From positions 48,263,531-48,327,530 of the forward strand of contig OY754338.1 in assembly GCA_963573305.1 (NCBI GenBank): 64,000 nt of DNA, read 5' to 3'. This document shows, in pieces, positions 47,220 through 61,089 of the stretch. Below the pieces are notes generated by a model, which saw nothing but the letters and a program-made list of their open reading frames with translations, searched no databases and was not told the origin of the DNA. Position numbers and translations under genes: made by a program. The DNA is from Pyrrhosoma nymphula. Its lineage: Eukaryota; Arthropoda; Insecta; Odonata; Coenagrionidae. Position 1 is the stretch's first letter. Every line of letters begins with the position of its first letter.

Positions 47220-48355
47220 TAACTGATAGATTACCCATCGAATGTCTACAGAAATTTCTTTTGCAATGACACCTTGATCAATCCAGCAGTTTGGCAAATA
47301 ATTTTGTTTTAAAATTCAAGTTGTCCCGGACTTTTTGGGGAAATCATGTTTTTCATGTTGTTTAAAACTAACTAAGTGGGTAGCTGTACAGAGTAGTTGA
47401 CATTTTATTTCGACGTTAATTCTTCTTAATTATCAGACGCAAAATATGTTTCCAGGACAGAAATGGAGAGGTAACATTGGTAGGTTATCCATTGTCCATC
47501 CATATACTACCTCATATCATATATGCGCTATAAAATATGGCTGCGTAGGTACCTAACTAACATCACGATTGAAAACGAAAGTTGCGGTACGATTGGTTTT
47601 AAAACTACAAAGAAATATAATCTTCAGCTTGAACCCAGCGTGTTCGAAGCGCGGGAAAGAGCAAACGGCTACTGACGGCTATTTTTGGGAGAGGGCAGTA
47701 ATTTTTGCTACTTTCGATGTGCTAGCACACTTAATATGGTGAATTGGTAAAAAAAAGGATTTTAAATACATATTGAGAATTAAAATAATGTGGAAAGGAA
47801 TGATTTTCTTGATAATATCTAGTAGAGGGTAATTTCTTCTCTATGAGCAGCCCATAGTATGAATAAAATTCCATTTAATTCATCTAATTCTGGAACCATC
47901 TAAAAGTACGCTTAAACCCAAGTTTGTCTCCGTATTTATATTTTTTTCTTATTTATTTCACCACCTCCCTTTAACTCTCTGGACAGGGAAATATTATATA
48001 TAAACTGTGAATATATTTTGAATGCAATATTTATAAAAGACAAAGTTATGTTTCAAAATATTCCAAAAATAGAAAAGCAGATTTCCATCATACAGAATGG
48101 CGATAATAAATGATGGAGTGGCACACGGGGCTGCATTTCTGTGAATAATTTTGAGAATTTACTTTATTTATTATGCCCCTGAAATATTTCACTGCTAGCA
48201 TTATCGATAATGACTTTATTATGGGCATCGCCCAATTAAAATTGCAAGAAATCGCTTATATTAACAGCATTGAGAAGCAAAAATTACAGCTTATATAATG
48301 GAATACTGGTTATAAATAATAAATTTAGGAATTGAATACATAGAAAAGTATCACG
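47220..48355. other. Unassigned AT-rich DNA
   Basis: Nothing recognisable. Confidence 0.45.
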
Positions 48356-48359
48356 GAAT

Positions 48360-48905
48360 AGGGTTAGTGTCCCCAAAACTATTAATGAAGCCTTTAGGAG
48401 ATTCTTATGTTATTTTGCTCTCAACATATTTAACCGCCTACCAGCTCACATTGCCTCATCTAGGTCGGTTAAAATATTTCTAAAAGAATTAAAAACATGG
48501 CTGTTCTCCGTTACAAATATTCAAGATTATTTTTAACTTTAAGAATAATTTCTGTGACTATGGAATCTATTTGATCAATTAGTGTTGTTGTATAACTTTA
48601 TTTCCCATTGTTTCCTGGTGTATTATTGTGTGAACACGCTTTAAAATACAATTTAATATGTAACATGCTAACTCTACTGCAAAATGAATTGTAATATTTT
48701 TATGTTGTGGCCTCGCACAAGCCAGTTATATTTGGTAAATTTTAATGATGACAACCCCATCACAGGTTTTCCTTTACCTTAGGGGTGTCTGTTGTTCCAC
48801 AAATCTATCTTGTGTTGTTTGTATCTGTTGTAATTGTAATATTGTGTATTTGTATGTATAAATGTTGGAATAAGTACTACTACTACAATTAAAAAAAAGA
48901 GAAAA
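48360..48905 (+). pseudogene. LINE 3' end with tail, 5'-truncated
   Basis: The plus strand near 48.37-48.53 kb gives VPKTINEAFRRFLCYFALN, IFNRLPAHIASSRSVKIFLK and LKTWLF. This is the short C-terminal segment (xFNxLPxxIxxxxSxxxFxxxLKxxL) at the end of many LINE ORF2 proteins. It is followed by about 370 bp of AT-rich, TGT-rich 3' untranslated sequence. The unit closes with a TACTAC microsatellite and an A-rich run near 48.88-48.905 kb, as expected of a 5'-truncated LINE insertion. Confidence 0.65.
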
Positions 48906-48909
48906 ATAA

Positions 48910-51900
48910 TAAGTAGTAAATAATATAATATATAACTACCCATCAGATGCAATAATAAATTGTACGTATACGTGATAAACTAGATATCGAGCACATTCAT
49001 GGATGAAATAAAACAAATACTTTTTTAGCTGTATAGATTCTCCTTACTATCATATTAATCATTATCATATGAATGCAGAGTTATATTCTTGAAGGGATAT
49101 ATCTAATGGGAGAAACATATTCTCATAGAGTTTAAGCTTAGAATTTTGAATACTTATAGATAAAATACGAGGTATTAAGTGCCCTTTTTATGATATTTTC
49201 TATGTGGAAGTGAAAAGTGAAGTTACTATGGAAATAAACTCATAAGTCCTTGAATATATTAGCACACTCATGTGAGCAGACTTCCAATGTGGGATGGAAT
49301 ATATATAATTGCTAAATGTGAGCGTGTTAATCTCAATAACAAGGATTAGGAAAATCTCATTAGCAAGCTTAAGGAAATACATATCCAATGAAATATGAAT
49401 TGAATAACTTCTCTATTAATGTGATCAAGAACTCGCCACTGTTACAATATCACGATTTAAACTGAAATATTGAGTGACAAGTTCTCAGAGACTTCTTCGT
49501 TTGAATGCATTCTTAATTATGCTGAAAACAATTCACCAGTATTATTCCATGTCATCAGAATAGCTGGGGAAATTTAGCGAAAAATTCTTCAATGGTAAAT
49601 AATAATTGGGTGGGCTGCAAGAACTACGCCTGAATCATACGTTTAGACAATGCCTTTGTATAAAGCGTTCAACTGCGGAACAATTTTCAATTTCTAGACT
49701 GCTGCTCTACTCCCACCTACGGAGACAGTAACAAAGTGCTAGTGAACGCTTGGCAATGCCGCAATACCCCGTCATAAACAGTGTGAAAGTAGGCCAATTA
49801 AAGTAGTCAGGCACAGACACGCATTGCGAAAGATGGTGTCCTCGATTGTCACTTAGGTAAGTGTCTAAACTGTCTCGGAAAAAAAATTCTAAAATATTGT
49901 GGAAAAGCAACACTGGTTAGCTGTTTTCAGAAACCGTATAATTAAAAAAAACCCTTCATCGCTGGTAAACTCTGGCGTTAATAGGCCTTGCCCAACCTAG
50001 TTAATGTCTAAAAATCGTTCTTGCAGTCTAATCATAATTTTTAATGCTGTTTTAATGTAAAACTCGTTTTTTTCAATATGGGGGACCAAACCTTGGCCAA
50101 CGTCCGAAGTTGTTTTATGAGTATACTTCTCGTGAAGAATTCAGCACGCTTGAAGGCGTGTAAAAACTACGTCATCGAAAATTCATTGTATGATGTCGCG
50201 GACCAGTATCCCTATCAGTAATGAGATGCGTTTCCATGTGGTTTGTAGCTTGTTTAGAGCTATGAGATGAAAGAATCGTTTCCTTTCTTTAATTAAGACA
50301 ATGAGCTAAAATAATTTGATATTTGCATGCTAAATACATAATGAGCAGAGAAGGGATACTGTGCGGTAACGTCAAAATCTATGAGAGGCCATTTTGATTA
50401 CGTGACTTTCTACACTTGCTGCGCACTTTAAAAAAACAGGCATACATGTCTGCGGTTGACGCATATTATTGAGGATTATAGAGGTACGTTTCAGAGAGAT
50501 GTTTAGAATATTTGCTGTCACATATGCTTCTCTAATATGTATAACGTTTTCTTACATACCCAGTTACGACATAAACAGTAATAATTCACGAGTTTACATA
50601 AAGGTAGAAATTTCCAGGAGATTTCAGGATTATCTACTCGTAAGTCACCTTTAGGGAGTGTGGAAAGTTATGATTATACACCAGGCATGAAATACTGGTC
50701 GTAGTTCAGGATGACGACTCAAACGCTCCCCCTGCACAAATTCAGTGACTATTAAACGCACCTAGGAAAAATTCGCGGCCAAACAAGTAACCAGAAGAGT
50801 GCCACGTTTGCAAAAACGCTAACATTCAGCTCATTGGTCAGTATGCCACTACTGATTGGTGAAACCAACACTACGAGATTCCAATTCATGAAGAAATAAT
50901 ATCATACATGACTAGGCGATAGTAACATTGATAAGTTGATAAACTATAGTACAAAGTCTTGTCCACCAGGTAGCAATAAGTCTGGTCTTTATACCTCGGT
51001 TGTCATGCATACTTAAAAACAATGTTGCTGCCACGTAAAACATAAATTTAACAAGCATCCCATGCAGAAATTGAAAGCATAAATGAAGTACATAAAATAG
51101 TTAACGAAAACAAGGATATGAAGGGGAGGATAATGAGATTTTCATGTTGTTTATGTCGCAAGGACTATTTTAAGTTTATCAAGGGTGTAAAAGTAAAGTA
51201 GCTTGACTACCCTACTTAAGGATTCTAAGGAATGTTGGCCATTCTGTAATTCTCCATTATATCTCTTGCTCGTCCTACGCCCGTCTCCCGAATATCCATT
51301 TTTCTCTTTCTTCCGCTACGATTTTCTTCCCCACTTCAACTCTTCCTTCTCCCCTACTTCGGATAAGCTGTCGCCACTCTCCGATACTCTGGCTACTTCC
51401 GCATCATTTGCCTGGGACGTTCCCTACCCATTCAAGGCCTAATAGTTTACGATGAAAATAAAGTGCCGGATAGTTTTGTGTCTCCTTTGTTAAGTTTATG
51501 GCCTTGTTTATGATAACAAGAGGGTGGGCATAGGGCTGGGTGGGGTGAGTTGGATGGGGGGGGGTTTCAATAGGAGAAGAGGGGAAAGACATGAGGAATG
51601 CATAAAGCATTGTGAATATCCGTCCGGAGACAGAGAAATGGAGAGAGAAAAAGGGGCTGGGCAAAAAAAGGATGATATTTCCGATGCCAACCTGGGATTT
51701 GTTCTCCGTTGAACCGAAAGGGGGAGGAGAAGGTGGTGTAAATAAAAATTCCCCGTTGTTTTTTTTTTGTTTTTGCCTCAGATCGATTTCGCATGTGATT
51801 TATTTTTTCTCCTACTACCCTTTATATATTTTTTTGTTGGGAGGAAATCTGTAAAACGTGCCGGTCGCTGCTTCCCATGTTCCTACACCTTTTTTGTGCG

Positions 51901-52335
51901 AATATCTGAGTGTACGATGATTTACGCACTTTTATAACGGGGAAAACGTGTATCCCGTATGGTGAACGTCCGAGCGCGACCTTTCCTGACTTCGGTCGCG
52001 GAAAGGGGAAGACCTTGGCCGGGTAATCTGAATCCCTCGACTTCCCATCCAACGCCGCTGTCCCGCGTTGTGGTTTGGATGCAATTTTCACGCAAACTTT
52101 TCGTGCATGCCTATGTCTTACAGATTTTGTATGCAACGAAATGTCTAAGGACTATTCTTTCTATTGGTATTATCTGCGTCTGAAATTTAGAGTGGTACCT
52201 TCTCTTCTCCTGTGCCGGAGACCTCCTCATAGAAATAGAATGTTATTCGCCAAGGTAATGAAATTTGCCATGACAAATGTCTTGTCGTAGCACGGTTAGT
52301 TCCACAAATCCCGCTGAAATTCGCTTTAAATTAAG
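48910..52335. other. Unassigned AT-rich DNA with a G-rich patch
   Basis: No gene or element recognised. Plus-strand G-runs at 51521-51564 (several runs of 3-8 G) could form a G-quadruplex. The open frames around 51.2-52.3 kb are not recognisable. Confidence 0.45.
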
Positions 52336-52340
52336 ATATC

Positions 52341-52410
52341 TTGGTTTGCGATCTGGCTAAGAGTCCTGACCGGAAATTGATTTATCTGAGTTCAAATCCT
52401 GGTCAGCCTA
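52341..52410 (+). repeat. tRNA-derived SINE head
   Basis: A-box-like TGGCTAAGAG and B-box-like GAGTTCAAATCCTGG lie about 35 bp apart on the plus strand, followed by AT-rich sequence. No acceptor stem pairing, so it is not a functional tRNA. Confidence 0.5.
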
Positions 52411-52414
52411 TTGA

Positions 52415-53250
52415 TTTTGCATGGTAAATTTTACCGTCTAGATGTATATCTTTACATCCTTGCGTGTGACTGGGTTTGATATTATTTGCGCAATTGCAAG
52501 TTTTGGAAATCACTTAATGTTGTCTTCATTGCGCATGTGAATGTATATTCTCATGTAGGTTACAGTAGGTGCAGAATGTACTGGTTGTTATTAACTTTTC
52601 TTGAAAATACTGGTAGTCACGATTCGCAAAACTTTTGCCCCCTTTCACTGCTGAAGTTATTGTAATATATTATTTTATTTCCAAGGAATCTTTAAAGATA
52701 TATGTGTTTATCTATTTCTAGACGATTGTAGGATTATTGACGGGTATATCGTGTCCTTTTGCGGTAACTTTTCTTGGTAACCTCTAATATATCTTGGTTG
52801 TCCCAGTTGGATTGCGGCATTATGCATACCCCTTGATCATCGACTTAATTGTATTTCCCGTCTCTCCCCATTGTGTTTGCAGGAACCTTTCTCAGGTTTC
52901 CCCCCAGTTGAAAGCTTAATTGAAGGCCAACTTTTAGACGTCTGACTTAGACATCGTCTGTTAGATAGTAGAGTGTCCTGCCCTGCCACTCAACTGCCCT
53001 GGAGATGATGTCCAAGTCAACGTCGAACCGTAGGTCATAATGGAAGCTTATACCCAGTGTTAAACCTGATTATTAAATTATTGCAGGGAAATGAAAATAT
53101 GATTTTCGCGTGATTACGCAGATTCAGCATTCTCAAGACGTCATATCTTATCCGTATGTGATAATACTTCAAATTTAAATTACTGAGTAGTAGTGCAGCA
53201 TGCGATACGTTTATGAAATCATACGAAAGTTTTCTATGGTTATTAAGCAA
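52415..53250. other. Unassigned AT-rich DNA
   Basis: Nothing recognisable beyond short open frames. Confidence 0.4.
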
Positions 53251-53310
53251 TTTGGAGAATCGAACCATACACCTTATGATAATGAGTTTACCACGCTGAA
53301 GCACCCTCAG
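53251..53310 (-). repeat. tRNA-derived SINE head
   Basis: On the minus strand CAGCGTGGTAAACTC (A-box-like) is followed about 25 bp on by GGTTCGATTCTCC, a near-perfect B box. The acceptor arms do not pair, so I read it as a tRNA-derived SINE or tRNA relic. Confidence 0.5.
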
Positions 53311-53724
53311 TCCAAAAGAGATAAATCAAATGAAAGACGATAAGATAGTTAAATAAAATGTAGTTCCCGAATTGTGAAGAAGCATCGTTGATGGTCAATT
53401 ATCAATGGGAATAGGTTTTTTAATAAATGAAAGATTCGAAGATTAGAACGGAATCGTTCTTGGCTTGTTATGCTCCATTTCTCTTTTTCTGTATTTCATT
53501 ATTTATATTCCGTGAACTCAATATTTTGAGTAAAATAACTGCCGATGGGCTCCATATTGTAATCAGTTTAGAGTTACGAGATTCACGAAACCTCTTAATG
53601 GCAATACCCTTGATCGGAGTTCATGATCATAGCACTCCAGTAACGTGAATAGCGATGTTCATTTTTTTGGAGACCTCTGATTGGTTGGTTTCATAATTTG
53701 AATGTGAATTAAGAAAATTTTTTA

Positions 53725-53871
53725 TTCATATATAAAAATGGTGTCTGTCTGTCTGTTGCTAAATCACGCAAAATCCACTAACCTACTGAGCTAAAATTTG
53801 GCATGTAGTGAGAAAATGTATCTGAGTGTAACATAGGCTATATTAAATAGCCCAGGCAGCAGGTCTGCTAG
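53725..53871 (+). repeat. CTGTCTGT-family repeat with Helitron-like ends
   Basis: It starts TCATATATAAAAATGG, then GTCTGTCTGTCTGTTGC, GAGCTAAAATTTGGCATG, and ends in a small hairpin AGCAG-GT-CTGCT leading directly into CTAG, followed by T. TC at the 5' end and a hairpin plus CTAG at the 3' end are Helitron-like, but the hairpin is weak. It shares the middle blocks with the copies at 45.2-45.6 kb. Confidence 0.5.
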
Positions 53872-53874
53872 TTT

Positions 53875-56125
53875 ATGTTTTATAACATTTGTATAAGAAA
53901 AATTGTATCCTAATTTGGCTATGGAACGCAGACGTATCCCTTATCATATTCATGTTTTCCAAGTATTTATGGCTAAACTTCATTTTATTGATCTCAAACG
54001 GTATATTGTCCGCCTAAAGGAAAACCTACCTTTGCTACTGTGATTGAAAATAATGAATTTGCATCGTGCTTGAATTATCTGTTATGACTTTATTTCTTAC
54101 AAAGTTTTAGAAATTTAATACACCCCAACTGTTTTCTCACTTATAAAAATACTATAGATGTAAAACTACCAATTATTAAGCGTTCAACGCCTAACTCATT
54201 GTAATTAATTATACTGTATTTGATTATTCCTAATCTGCTTTACCACGAGTAAACGGCTCTTGCTTCACACTGTTGACCTATTCAACTCAATAGACTTCAT
54301 ATATTTCTTCATGTCTTTTAAAGTATGCCAATCCTTTTTTCAGCTTTCCGTATTTTATATCAACTCTCAAACATTACTTCTACAGTTCAGGTTCTACTCT
54401 TATTTGATTCCACGTTCCCTAATCCCAATATCAAGCTCTTATTGGCCTGTTAGATAAGAAAAATAAAGATTATATGCACAAAGATGAGAGAGATGATTTT
54501 TAAAGCAATATTCTTTTAATAAATGATGTAATTTAGTGTCAATGTGGATTTCAGGGATTGTTCGGTAACTTTACGATAATTTAGTCTATTTAATGCTAAA
54601 CTGCTGTCAGTTTTATCACCATTTAATCATGCCTTCAGCTTCCAAATATCTCCTTCATGGTATGGCATATTTACGCATGGTTTATATTATGGTACAAACC
54701 TTTCCCTGAAACAAACAGTTATTATGTTAAACAATTATCATTTGATAAAACCAGTTGCATGTGATGCATACGATGATTTAAATGTAACAGAGGACTATAT
54801 ATTTATAATTTCTCTCCTTCAATAAAGTCTTAGAAAGCCATCTTGTTTGAGTGAGATGGCACTTGCTCATCTGTCCAGCGGATAGGAGATTGATTAGCGA
54901 TTTTAAACCAAAGAAGACATGAATAAGGCAAAATAAATTTGATCTAATAAAATCACTCTGAAACAATACAATACATTGTAAAGCTCAAAATCTCAGAGAG
55001 AATTCATTTTGCAGAATGGTTATGTCATCCTGTAGCAAACGTTAACCAGACATTCTTAAGTCAAACCCTAAGTTTGTAGGTGAACAAAAACTACAGCTTT
55101 CTTGAATATAGTGATAGAAGTTCTTGTCATATTCATGCCTCCGTTTAGCAGTTGAGTGATTAATAGTTTTCGGTTAAATTTAGAGAAAAGTACTTTCTAC
55201 TTCCGCCCAACCTTGGTAGAAATTATAATATTACATTTTCATTAACTTCGGGTTTTTTTGATAATGACAACCGCTGGGAATAATAATGATCCACTTCCTT
55301 ATCAGAATAACACTTAATCTCATTAGTTTTGTTCTTCATCAGGATTACGTGAGATAACACTGAAAAATAGTGCAAGTTTAATGAAATCCCAGTACATGAC
55401 TCGGTACTCATGAAGTGAATTTCTCTCTTGACTAGAAATCACTGAGGTCCACTCTCAGAGGAGTGAATTTCCGCTGCGCTGCATTTCCTGAGCAAAATTT
55501 GGATCTTGAAATTAGTCTTCATAATCCGAGAGAGGTTAACCATAGTGGAATTTCCCAACACAGCGGTACATCTCTTTTGCAGACCCCTATCCGTTGTTTT
55601 AGTCGTTAGAGAGGAGTAACGAACGAGTTTTAATTTCCGGATAGACTACAAAATACTGCATGATCACTCTTAATTACACCGCATTCAAAAGGTCGAAATT
55701 ATTTCCGCTTAGTATGGTCTGAATCGTACGCGTACTCGACTTACAGTAAGCTCGTATGAAAAGGTTTCAGACAATTAATTTTAAAGCCTTTCATTTAACT
55801 TTGACGCCGTGGTGAAGGTTGATGAAATGTACGGCCTCAAGCTTGTCTTCACTTATTCTAAATCCATCGTGAGTTCAGGATAAATTAACTAATTAACCCG
55901 TGTTGAATTTTATTCTTTTTTTCTGGGAGACAACAATTTGGTGCTATTCTTGAGAAAATGTGGAATAAAATATTCATTTCCGGGGACATGGCAATATGAG
56001 CAGTCCTAAGAAATCTTCCTAAAATTAAGGAAAGACATAATATGGAATTTAGCTTTGGAAAATAAAAATAGTTTAATATTTACAAATCATATCAGAATTG
56101 ATACAAAGTTAATGATTATATTTAT
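53875..56125. other. Unassigned AT-rich DNA
   Basis: No recognised gene or element. Confidence 0.45.
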
Positions 56126-56129
56126 ATAG

Positions 56130-56350
56130 TTCATTCTGATGTACGGATGCAAGACTTGTACATAGGGTTAGCAATAGTGAATGAAATTAGGAGCAGAGGG
56201 ATTGTAGTATTGGAGAAATATTACTCGTGAATTTGAGTGGACTAGAAAAGGGATAAGGAGATTTTACTTGGAATGAATATGGAGAGGATAAAGGAAAAAG
56301 AGGACTTATTTAATTTGAATTCAGGCAAGGAAAGGTTGAATAATTTCCAG
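56130..56350 (+). pseudogene. LINE C-terminal fragment, heavily decayed
   Basis: The plus strand gives YGCKTC (family YGCETW), then KLGAEGLWYWRNITREFEWT (family RLEAFEMWCYRRMLKISWT-like) and EWTRKGIRRFYLE with stops. The order matches the region after the reverse transcriptase thumb in the LINE tails at 27.0 and 46.8 kb. It is a weak, frameshifted match and only a fragment. Confidence 0.45.
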
Positions 56351-56689
56351 CAAGAGTTAATGATATCCAAAAAAATTTCTTTCATAAGTTTTTATATGAT
56401 TAAGGATGAGGGATATGGGATTGAAGCTAGTTGAAGGAATGAAAAAACGACAGAAATAAGCTCGTTTGAGACGGGATTATTCCGATATTGTGTATTCAAT
56501 GTGCTTGCGGCCTTGTTTATGAATTACGAGTGAGAACATAGATCAGACGTAGGATGTAAGTTCATGTCGTATATGAACCGTAAAATTGTATCGTGATCTG
56601 GTCCGTCACCTGCATTACTTCGGCGAATTGATACTGGAAATTAAACCCCATGCTATATTAGGGATATAAACTAACTCATACGGCCATAA

Positions 56690-58380
56690 GCCACTGCATT
56701 TAACATTTCTGCGATAATAGTTATGCTAAAAAGTTTTATATTTTTGTTTGTTATTGAAAGTCATAAAAACCTATGTTTTCCTGTTTCCACCGACTTGGTG
56801 CAAAATTCTGCATTCATGGCTTGTAATTCGTTACTCTTCGTAAAAATCTTTAATATATAACTGCTAAAATCCCCATGTGTACAGCTTCTGTATATGGGTA
56901 TGCTTGCATTTACGTATGCATATTTACATGCTTTACTCATGTTCCTACTTCATTTCCTCCGCGACGGTTACGCCTACAGCATTTAAAAACCATCACTTCG
57001 ATAATGTTAATGATTCTAAACTTTCAAAATTGGCCTTTCTCGAGAGAACTGTAATGAAGTTTTCAATGTATAACAATAAACGTTTACGTTTAGCATATTT
57101 TTTTACATTTCAGCGATAAGGATTATAACGTTTACCATATTTATATATTATAGAGATTTGTAAATTCCATATAATGCTTAAATGGGTATTGATTATGCTA
57201 AATGATAAACTAGAGTGCTATAAATCTCGATTTCTATACATGAATATTGACACATAGTGAAATGTTTCGCTTTCAACTGCGTGGTTCACTTGCTCATCTA
57301 CGGTTACACCTACTTTGAAGCCACCCCTCACTATTAGGTAATTTGTATAGTTTTGGATTTAAAAAATTTGATTTTCTCAGAATAAAATGTAAAGTAATTG
57401 ATACAAAGTATAGCACAGGAACCATTAAGTTTAGTACTAGCATTTACATTTCTACAAGTTAATAAATATTGACATATTTATTTCTGGTTGAGAATTCATC
57501 ATACAATATTTTTTGTTTCCACCAGTTTATTACAAAATGATGGAAACATTATCACCATTATTTATATTTCTTTGTGGGGATTTTTGTGATATATTTAGTA
57601 CATTGTAGTCATACCATAATTTTCCTGTTTCCTTGAATTTGAAACAGAACGCTATAATAATGATTTGCAAATGATACATGGTTAATTCATTGACTTACAA
57701 AGCCGGCGATACCACGGCCTCTTGATATACATTTTGTCCTAGTCTAGCTCAGTGCACATATGCCCTGATGTTTCGTTATTCTATTCAAACAATAAATTTT
57801 GTCACCCTTGGTCATATTTCTATGCAGATATTTTGCTACAGATGGCATGTCATCTTTGCATACCAAATAGTTTTAAGTCTCTCACTTAACGTGATCGTGG
57901 GCTTCCGTAAAAATTACTCCCATTAAGCGCTTTGCTTTCATTATCATTCTTTGGAAATAATTATGCTAAATTTCTAATTTATGTATACTTAAAATCATTA
58001 TTACTGTGTATGAATATAGGGGCACGTACACCTACATACTGACGAGTTTCGCTTTCAAGAGCATGGTTCATTTACTGCACGACGGTTATACGTACTTCCA
58101 AACCATCACTCCCTTCGGGTAATTTTAAACGTTTCCGAAGTTTCAAAATTTGTCTTTCTAGACTGTAACTCGTCTCTTCTTCCCGAAGCCCGCCTCGTAC
58201 CTCGGTATCCAAGCCTTCCTCTATATCTAGAGACCCAGGTCCGCCCCGAAGCTTCTTTACGACCGTATACTTTTGCCACCTCCTTGCTTCCCCCACCGAC
58301 CACCCCAACAGCCACCCAACCCAAGCTCCCGTCTACAAGAAGTTCCCCCAGTGGAGAGAGCAAGATGTTCAAGACTTGAG
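56690..58380. repeat. Degenerate tandem array, about three units
   Basis: Three diverged segments share an ordered set of words: a block like GTTTCGCTTTCAA...GGTTCA, a GACGGTTA(T/C)(A/G)C block, AAACCATCACT, and TTTCAAAATTxGTCTTTCT. They lie at about 56.93-57.05, 57.26-57.38 and 58.04-58.17 kb. Earlier blocks with TTTTCCTGTTTCC occur at about 56.78, 57.51 and 57.62 kb. Unit lengths vary (roughly 0.3-0.8 kb). The last unit continues into a GC-rich stretch (58.17-58.37 kb) open on the minus strand for 88 codons, which I do not recognise. Confidence 0.5.
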
Positions 58381-58399
58381 TTTTCTTCTCTCACGAAAC

Positions 58400-60035
58400 T
58401 TTGCCTTCGGAAAGTGAGTTAGACTTGTTAAATGCTTGCACTTCACCTTCTCCCTTTGCTTCTGGACGACGGTGAAAAATCCTGTTTATCTTGCCCTATC
58501 CCATACCTTCTCTTTCTAACCTCCTCCACTTTCCACTCCACTAGCTGGATCCTCGGTTCATTTATCACCCAGTAACAGTCTTCCGCAGTGTGCTCCTTCC
58601 ACACCACACAAAAGGTCTACAAAATATCTTATTTTTGTAGACCTCAACTTGTCATAAGTTATAAGCGTCAAAAGAATATTTAAAGCACATAACGAATGTT
58701 TTAGGAAAACCATGCAAACATTAAATGGAATTGTAATCTTTACGACTAAGATCGAGGTATAAATACATTGGTCAATTCAAACGGGATGTAAAACAAAAGA
58801 TCTTCAAGGGCAGAAGGATTTAGAAGAGGATAAGATTGAATCGACACAGTCCAAGTCAGATTGGTTTTTCTATATTCCATTAAAAAACTGTATTTTTCAT
58901 GTATCCGGTAGTATTCGGTCCGCCCCTTGCTGAGAAACAGCTCTCAGGAGGCAGAATAACTTGCGCAGATGAAGTGATCATGGACTTGGAGATTTATCTC
59001 ATATTGCGTACGGAGGGATACAAATAAAGCAGGCAAAGACAGTGATCGCTCTTTCCATTTTTAAGTCATCAAACGGTTAGACACATGACGTAATATCCTA
59101 CTCTAGTATTGTATTCATTAAATAGATTGGATGACTTCTTCATCTTTTTTAACGTGGAATACTGAGGTTTGAGTTTTTAGGCTGAGTACAAGCTATCAAA
59201 AGTCCTCATAAATACATTTTCTCGCTTGAGACTAAAGAAACTAAGAAACTTCCTACGTGTTTATAGACAGTAATTAACCAGTGAAAATGATCGGTTCCTG
59301 GACTTTAAGTAGTTACAGGTATTAGTCAAAAATGATATAGGTCACATTCATCATTCCTTAAAAATTGAGACTCCTAACAGTAATAATTTAAGAAAAAATA
59401 TTAGCTCACTGTGTGAGCGTGTGGTAAACAACAACGATCTAAATTTAAAATGAGCCATGTAATTTCTTTCTGTCTCAGTTCCACTTTCCCTCTTCAGATG
59501 GCCCTTAAGCACGCATTCATATCCTTTTAATTTCACCCCATTCATGGAAACCTCTTTCTTATGTTTCTTATTATATTTTGAACTGACGTTTACGGTGAAA
59601 TATCTTTAAGCATTATTCTCGCTTTAGGACGTTGTTCTCTATAAAGAGGCCTAAACGCCTTTTGAATTCTATTCAGTTGTTTTTTATATCATTGCTTACC
59701 ATTAAGTGAGGAAATATATAATTTTTTAATGGGTGCTATTGAAGTGCGAAAAGAAACAATGAGTGAAAATAATAGCTGGGAAACGTTTTCAACGCAGGAC
59801 TCAGGATAAATATAGGATCAACTCACAAATACTTATTTCACTAACAGGTTTACAGTAATTTGTTTACTGATGTGTTTACAACTAGAAAAAAATCCTCTCT
59901 TCCGAGATTTAAGACCGATTTAAGATTTAAGAAGATTTAAGATAAGATATTGTTTTAACCCAATGCGAGAAACTCATCGTCAAACAAAGTGGTTTTAGAA
60001 TTATTCCCTTCCGTGCAACCTTTTACGACTTAAGT
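58400..60035. other. Unassigned AT-rich DNA
   Basis: No recognised gene. A minor GATTTAAGA tandem run lies at 59904-59945. Confidence 0.45.
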
Positions 60036-60039
60036 AAAG

Positions 60040-61080
60040 CCATATAAAGACACTGCATGCATACATACCGATCACGCCCTTCCTTTCCGGGAAAGGTACA
60101 GCCAAATGGGCTAGTTTTTGGTTTTAGGCATTGAAAATGGCTCATTTTAATTATTTCCTGGATACCACTACCACTTCTTCCACATTACTTCATACACTTC
60201 CTCCTGTTTAAAAGACTCAATCAATACTCATCAATACTTCAAGACTTTTGTCTCTTCCAGCACATTCACCCTTGACTTTCTCCGTCCTCTCATACCATTA
60301 ACTCCTCTATTGTGAATCTCATGCGTTATTTTTTTCTCAACCGTTCCTTCATCGTGGTCAAACCGACGAAAGATACTCCTGTCATATATAAAAAGATCAG
60401 TTCTCAGTGACTTGGTGGTATTCCGTCATCAAACGTATTTAATGAGCTGATAACTGCTACATAACTACACAAAAATATGCACACTCACGACCCGGGTTTC
60501 AATAAGTGATCGTTGTCAGGTGAAAAGTACCAGGGGAACTAGTATTTTGCTTCTTTCAATTTATAGCCGGAAACATTGGGATTGGAGGTTCGGATAGTAA
60601 TGGAGAACTAGGTAATGGAATCAGTGTGACCTTCAAGGGTAGTGAGTGGGAACGCGAGGTTCAGTGATAGACGACGAAAGGTTTGCGGCTGTGGATTGTG
60701 AGAGGGAAGCAAGCCATTACCTTCTTTTTCCTCCATCACGACTCATTCCAGCCATTGCCTCCCAACCCCCAATCCCTACGGTTTCCTGGTATCAATTAAG
60801 AGAAACAATTCACCCGTTTACCTGACGATCACAATCACTCATTAAAACCCGAGTTGTGAGAGCGTATATATTTTGTGGAAAGTTTTTAGTTCATTTAATA
60901 CCTTACGTATATGTTCATTACTATAGCATCCAACCCACATTTTTTCATGACCCACTCATTCCTAACCATACCGTAAATACTCACAGGTATATCTTACCCA
61001 CAACCTTTATCCTATTTTTTTTCATAGACTCCTAATTTATCACCTCCATGGAATACAGTTGGGAGGAGGAGATAATAAAT
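60040..61080 (-). pseudogene. LINE C-terminal fragment (family 1)
   Basis: Reading the minus strand from 61.08 kb: VRNEWVMKKCGLDAIVMNIY (counterpart of VKNVWAKKESGLDAPVIDI in the 9.9-kb copy). Then, near 60.38 kb, FDHDEGTVEKKITHEIHNRG and GMRGRRKSRVNVLEE, the RMDExR...RGRxRxRW tail. At 60.05-60.12 kb comes the shared 3' word set GGAAAGGAAGGGCGTGATCG and GTATGTATGCATG. The middle part (60.42-60.9 kb) is decayed or replaced. It is inverted relative to the 8.6-kb copy. Confidence 0.6.
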
Positions 61081-61089
61081 AAAAATTAT

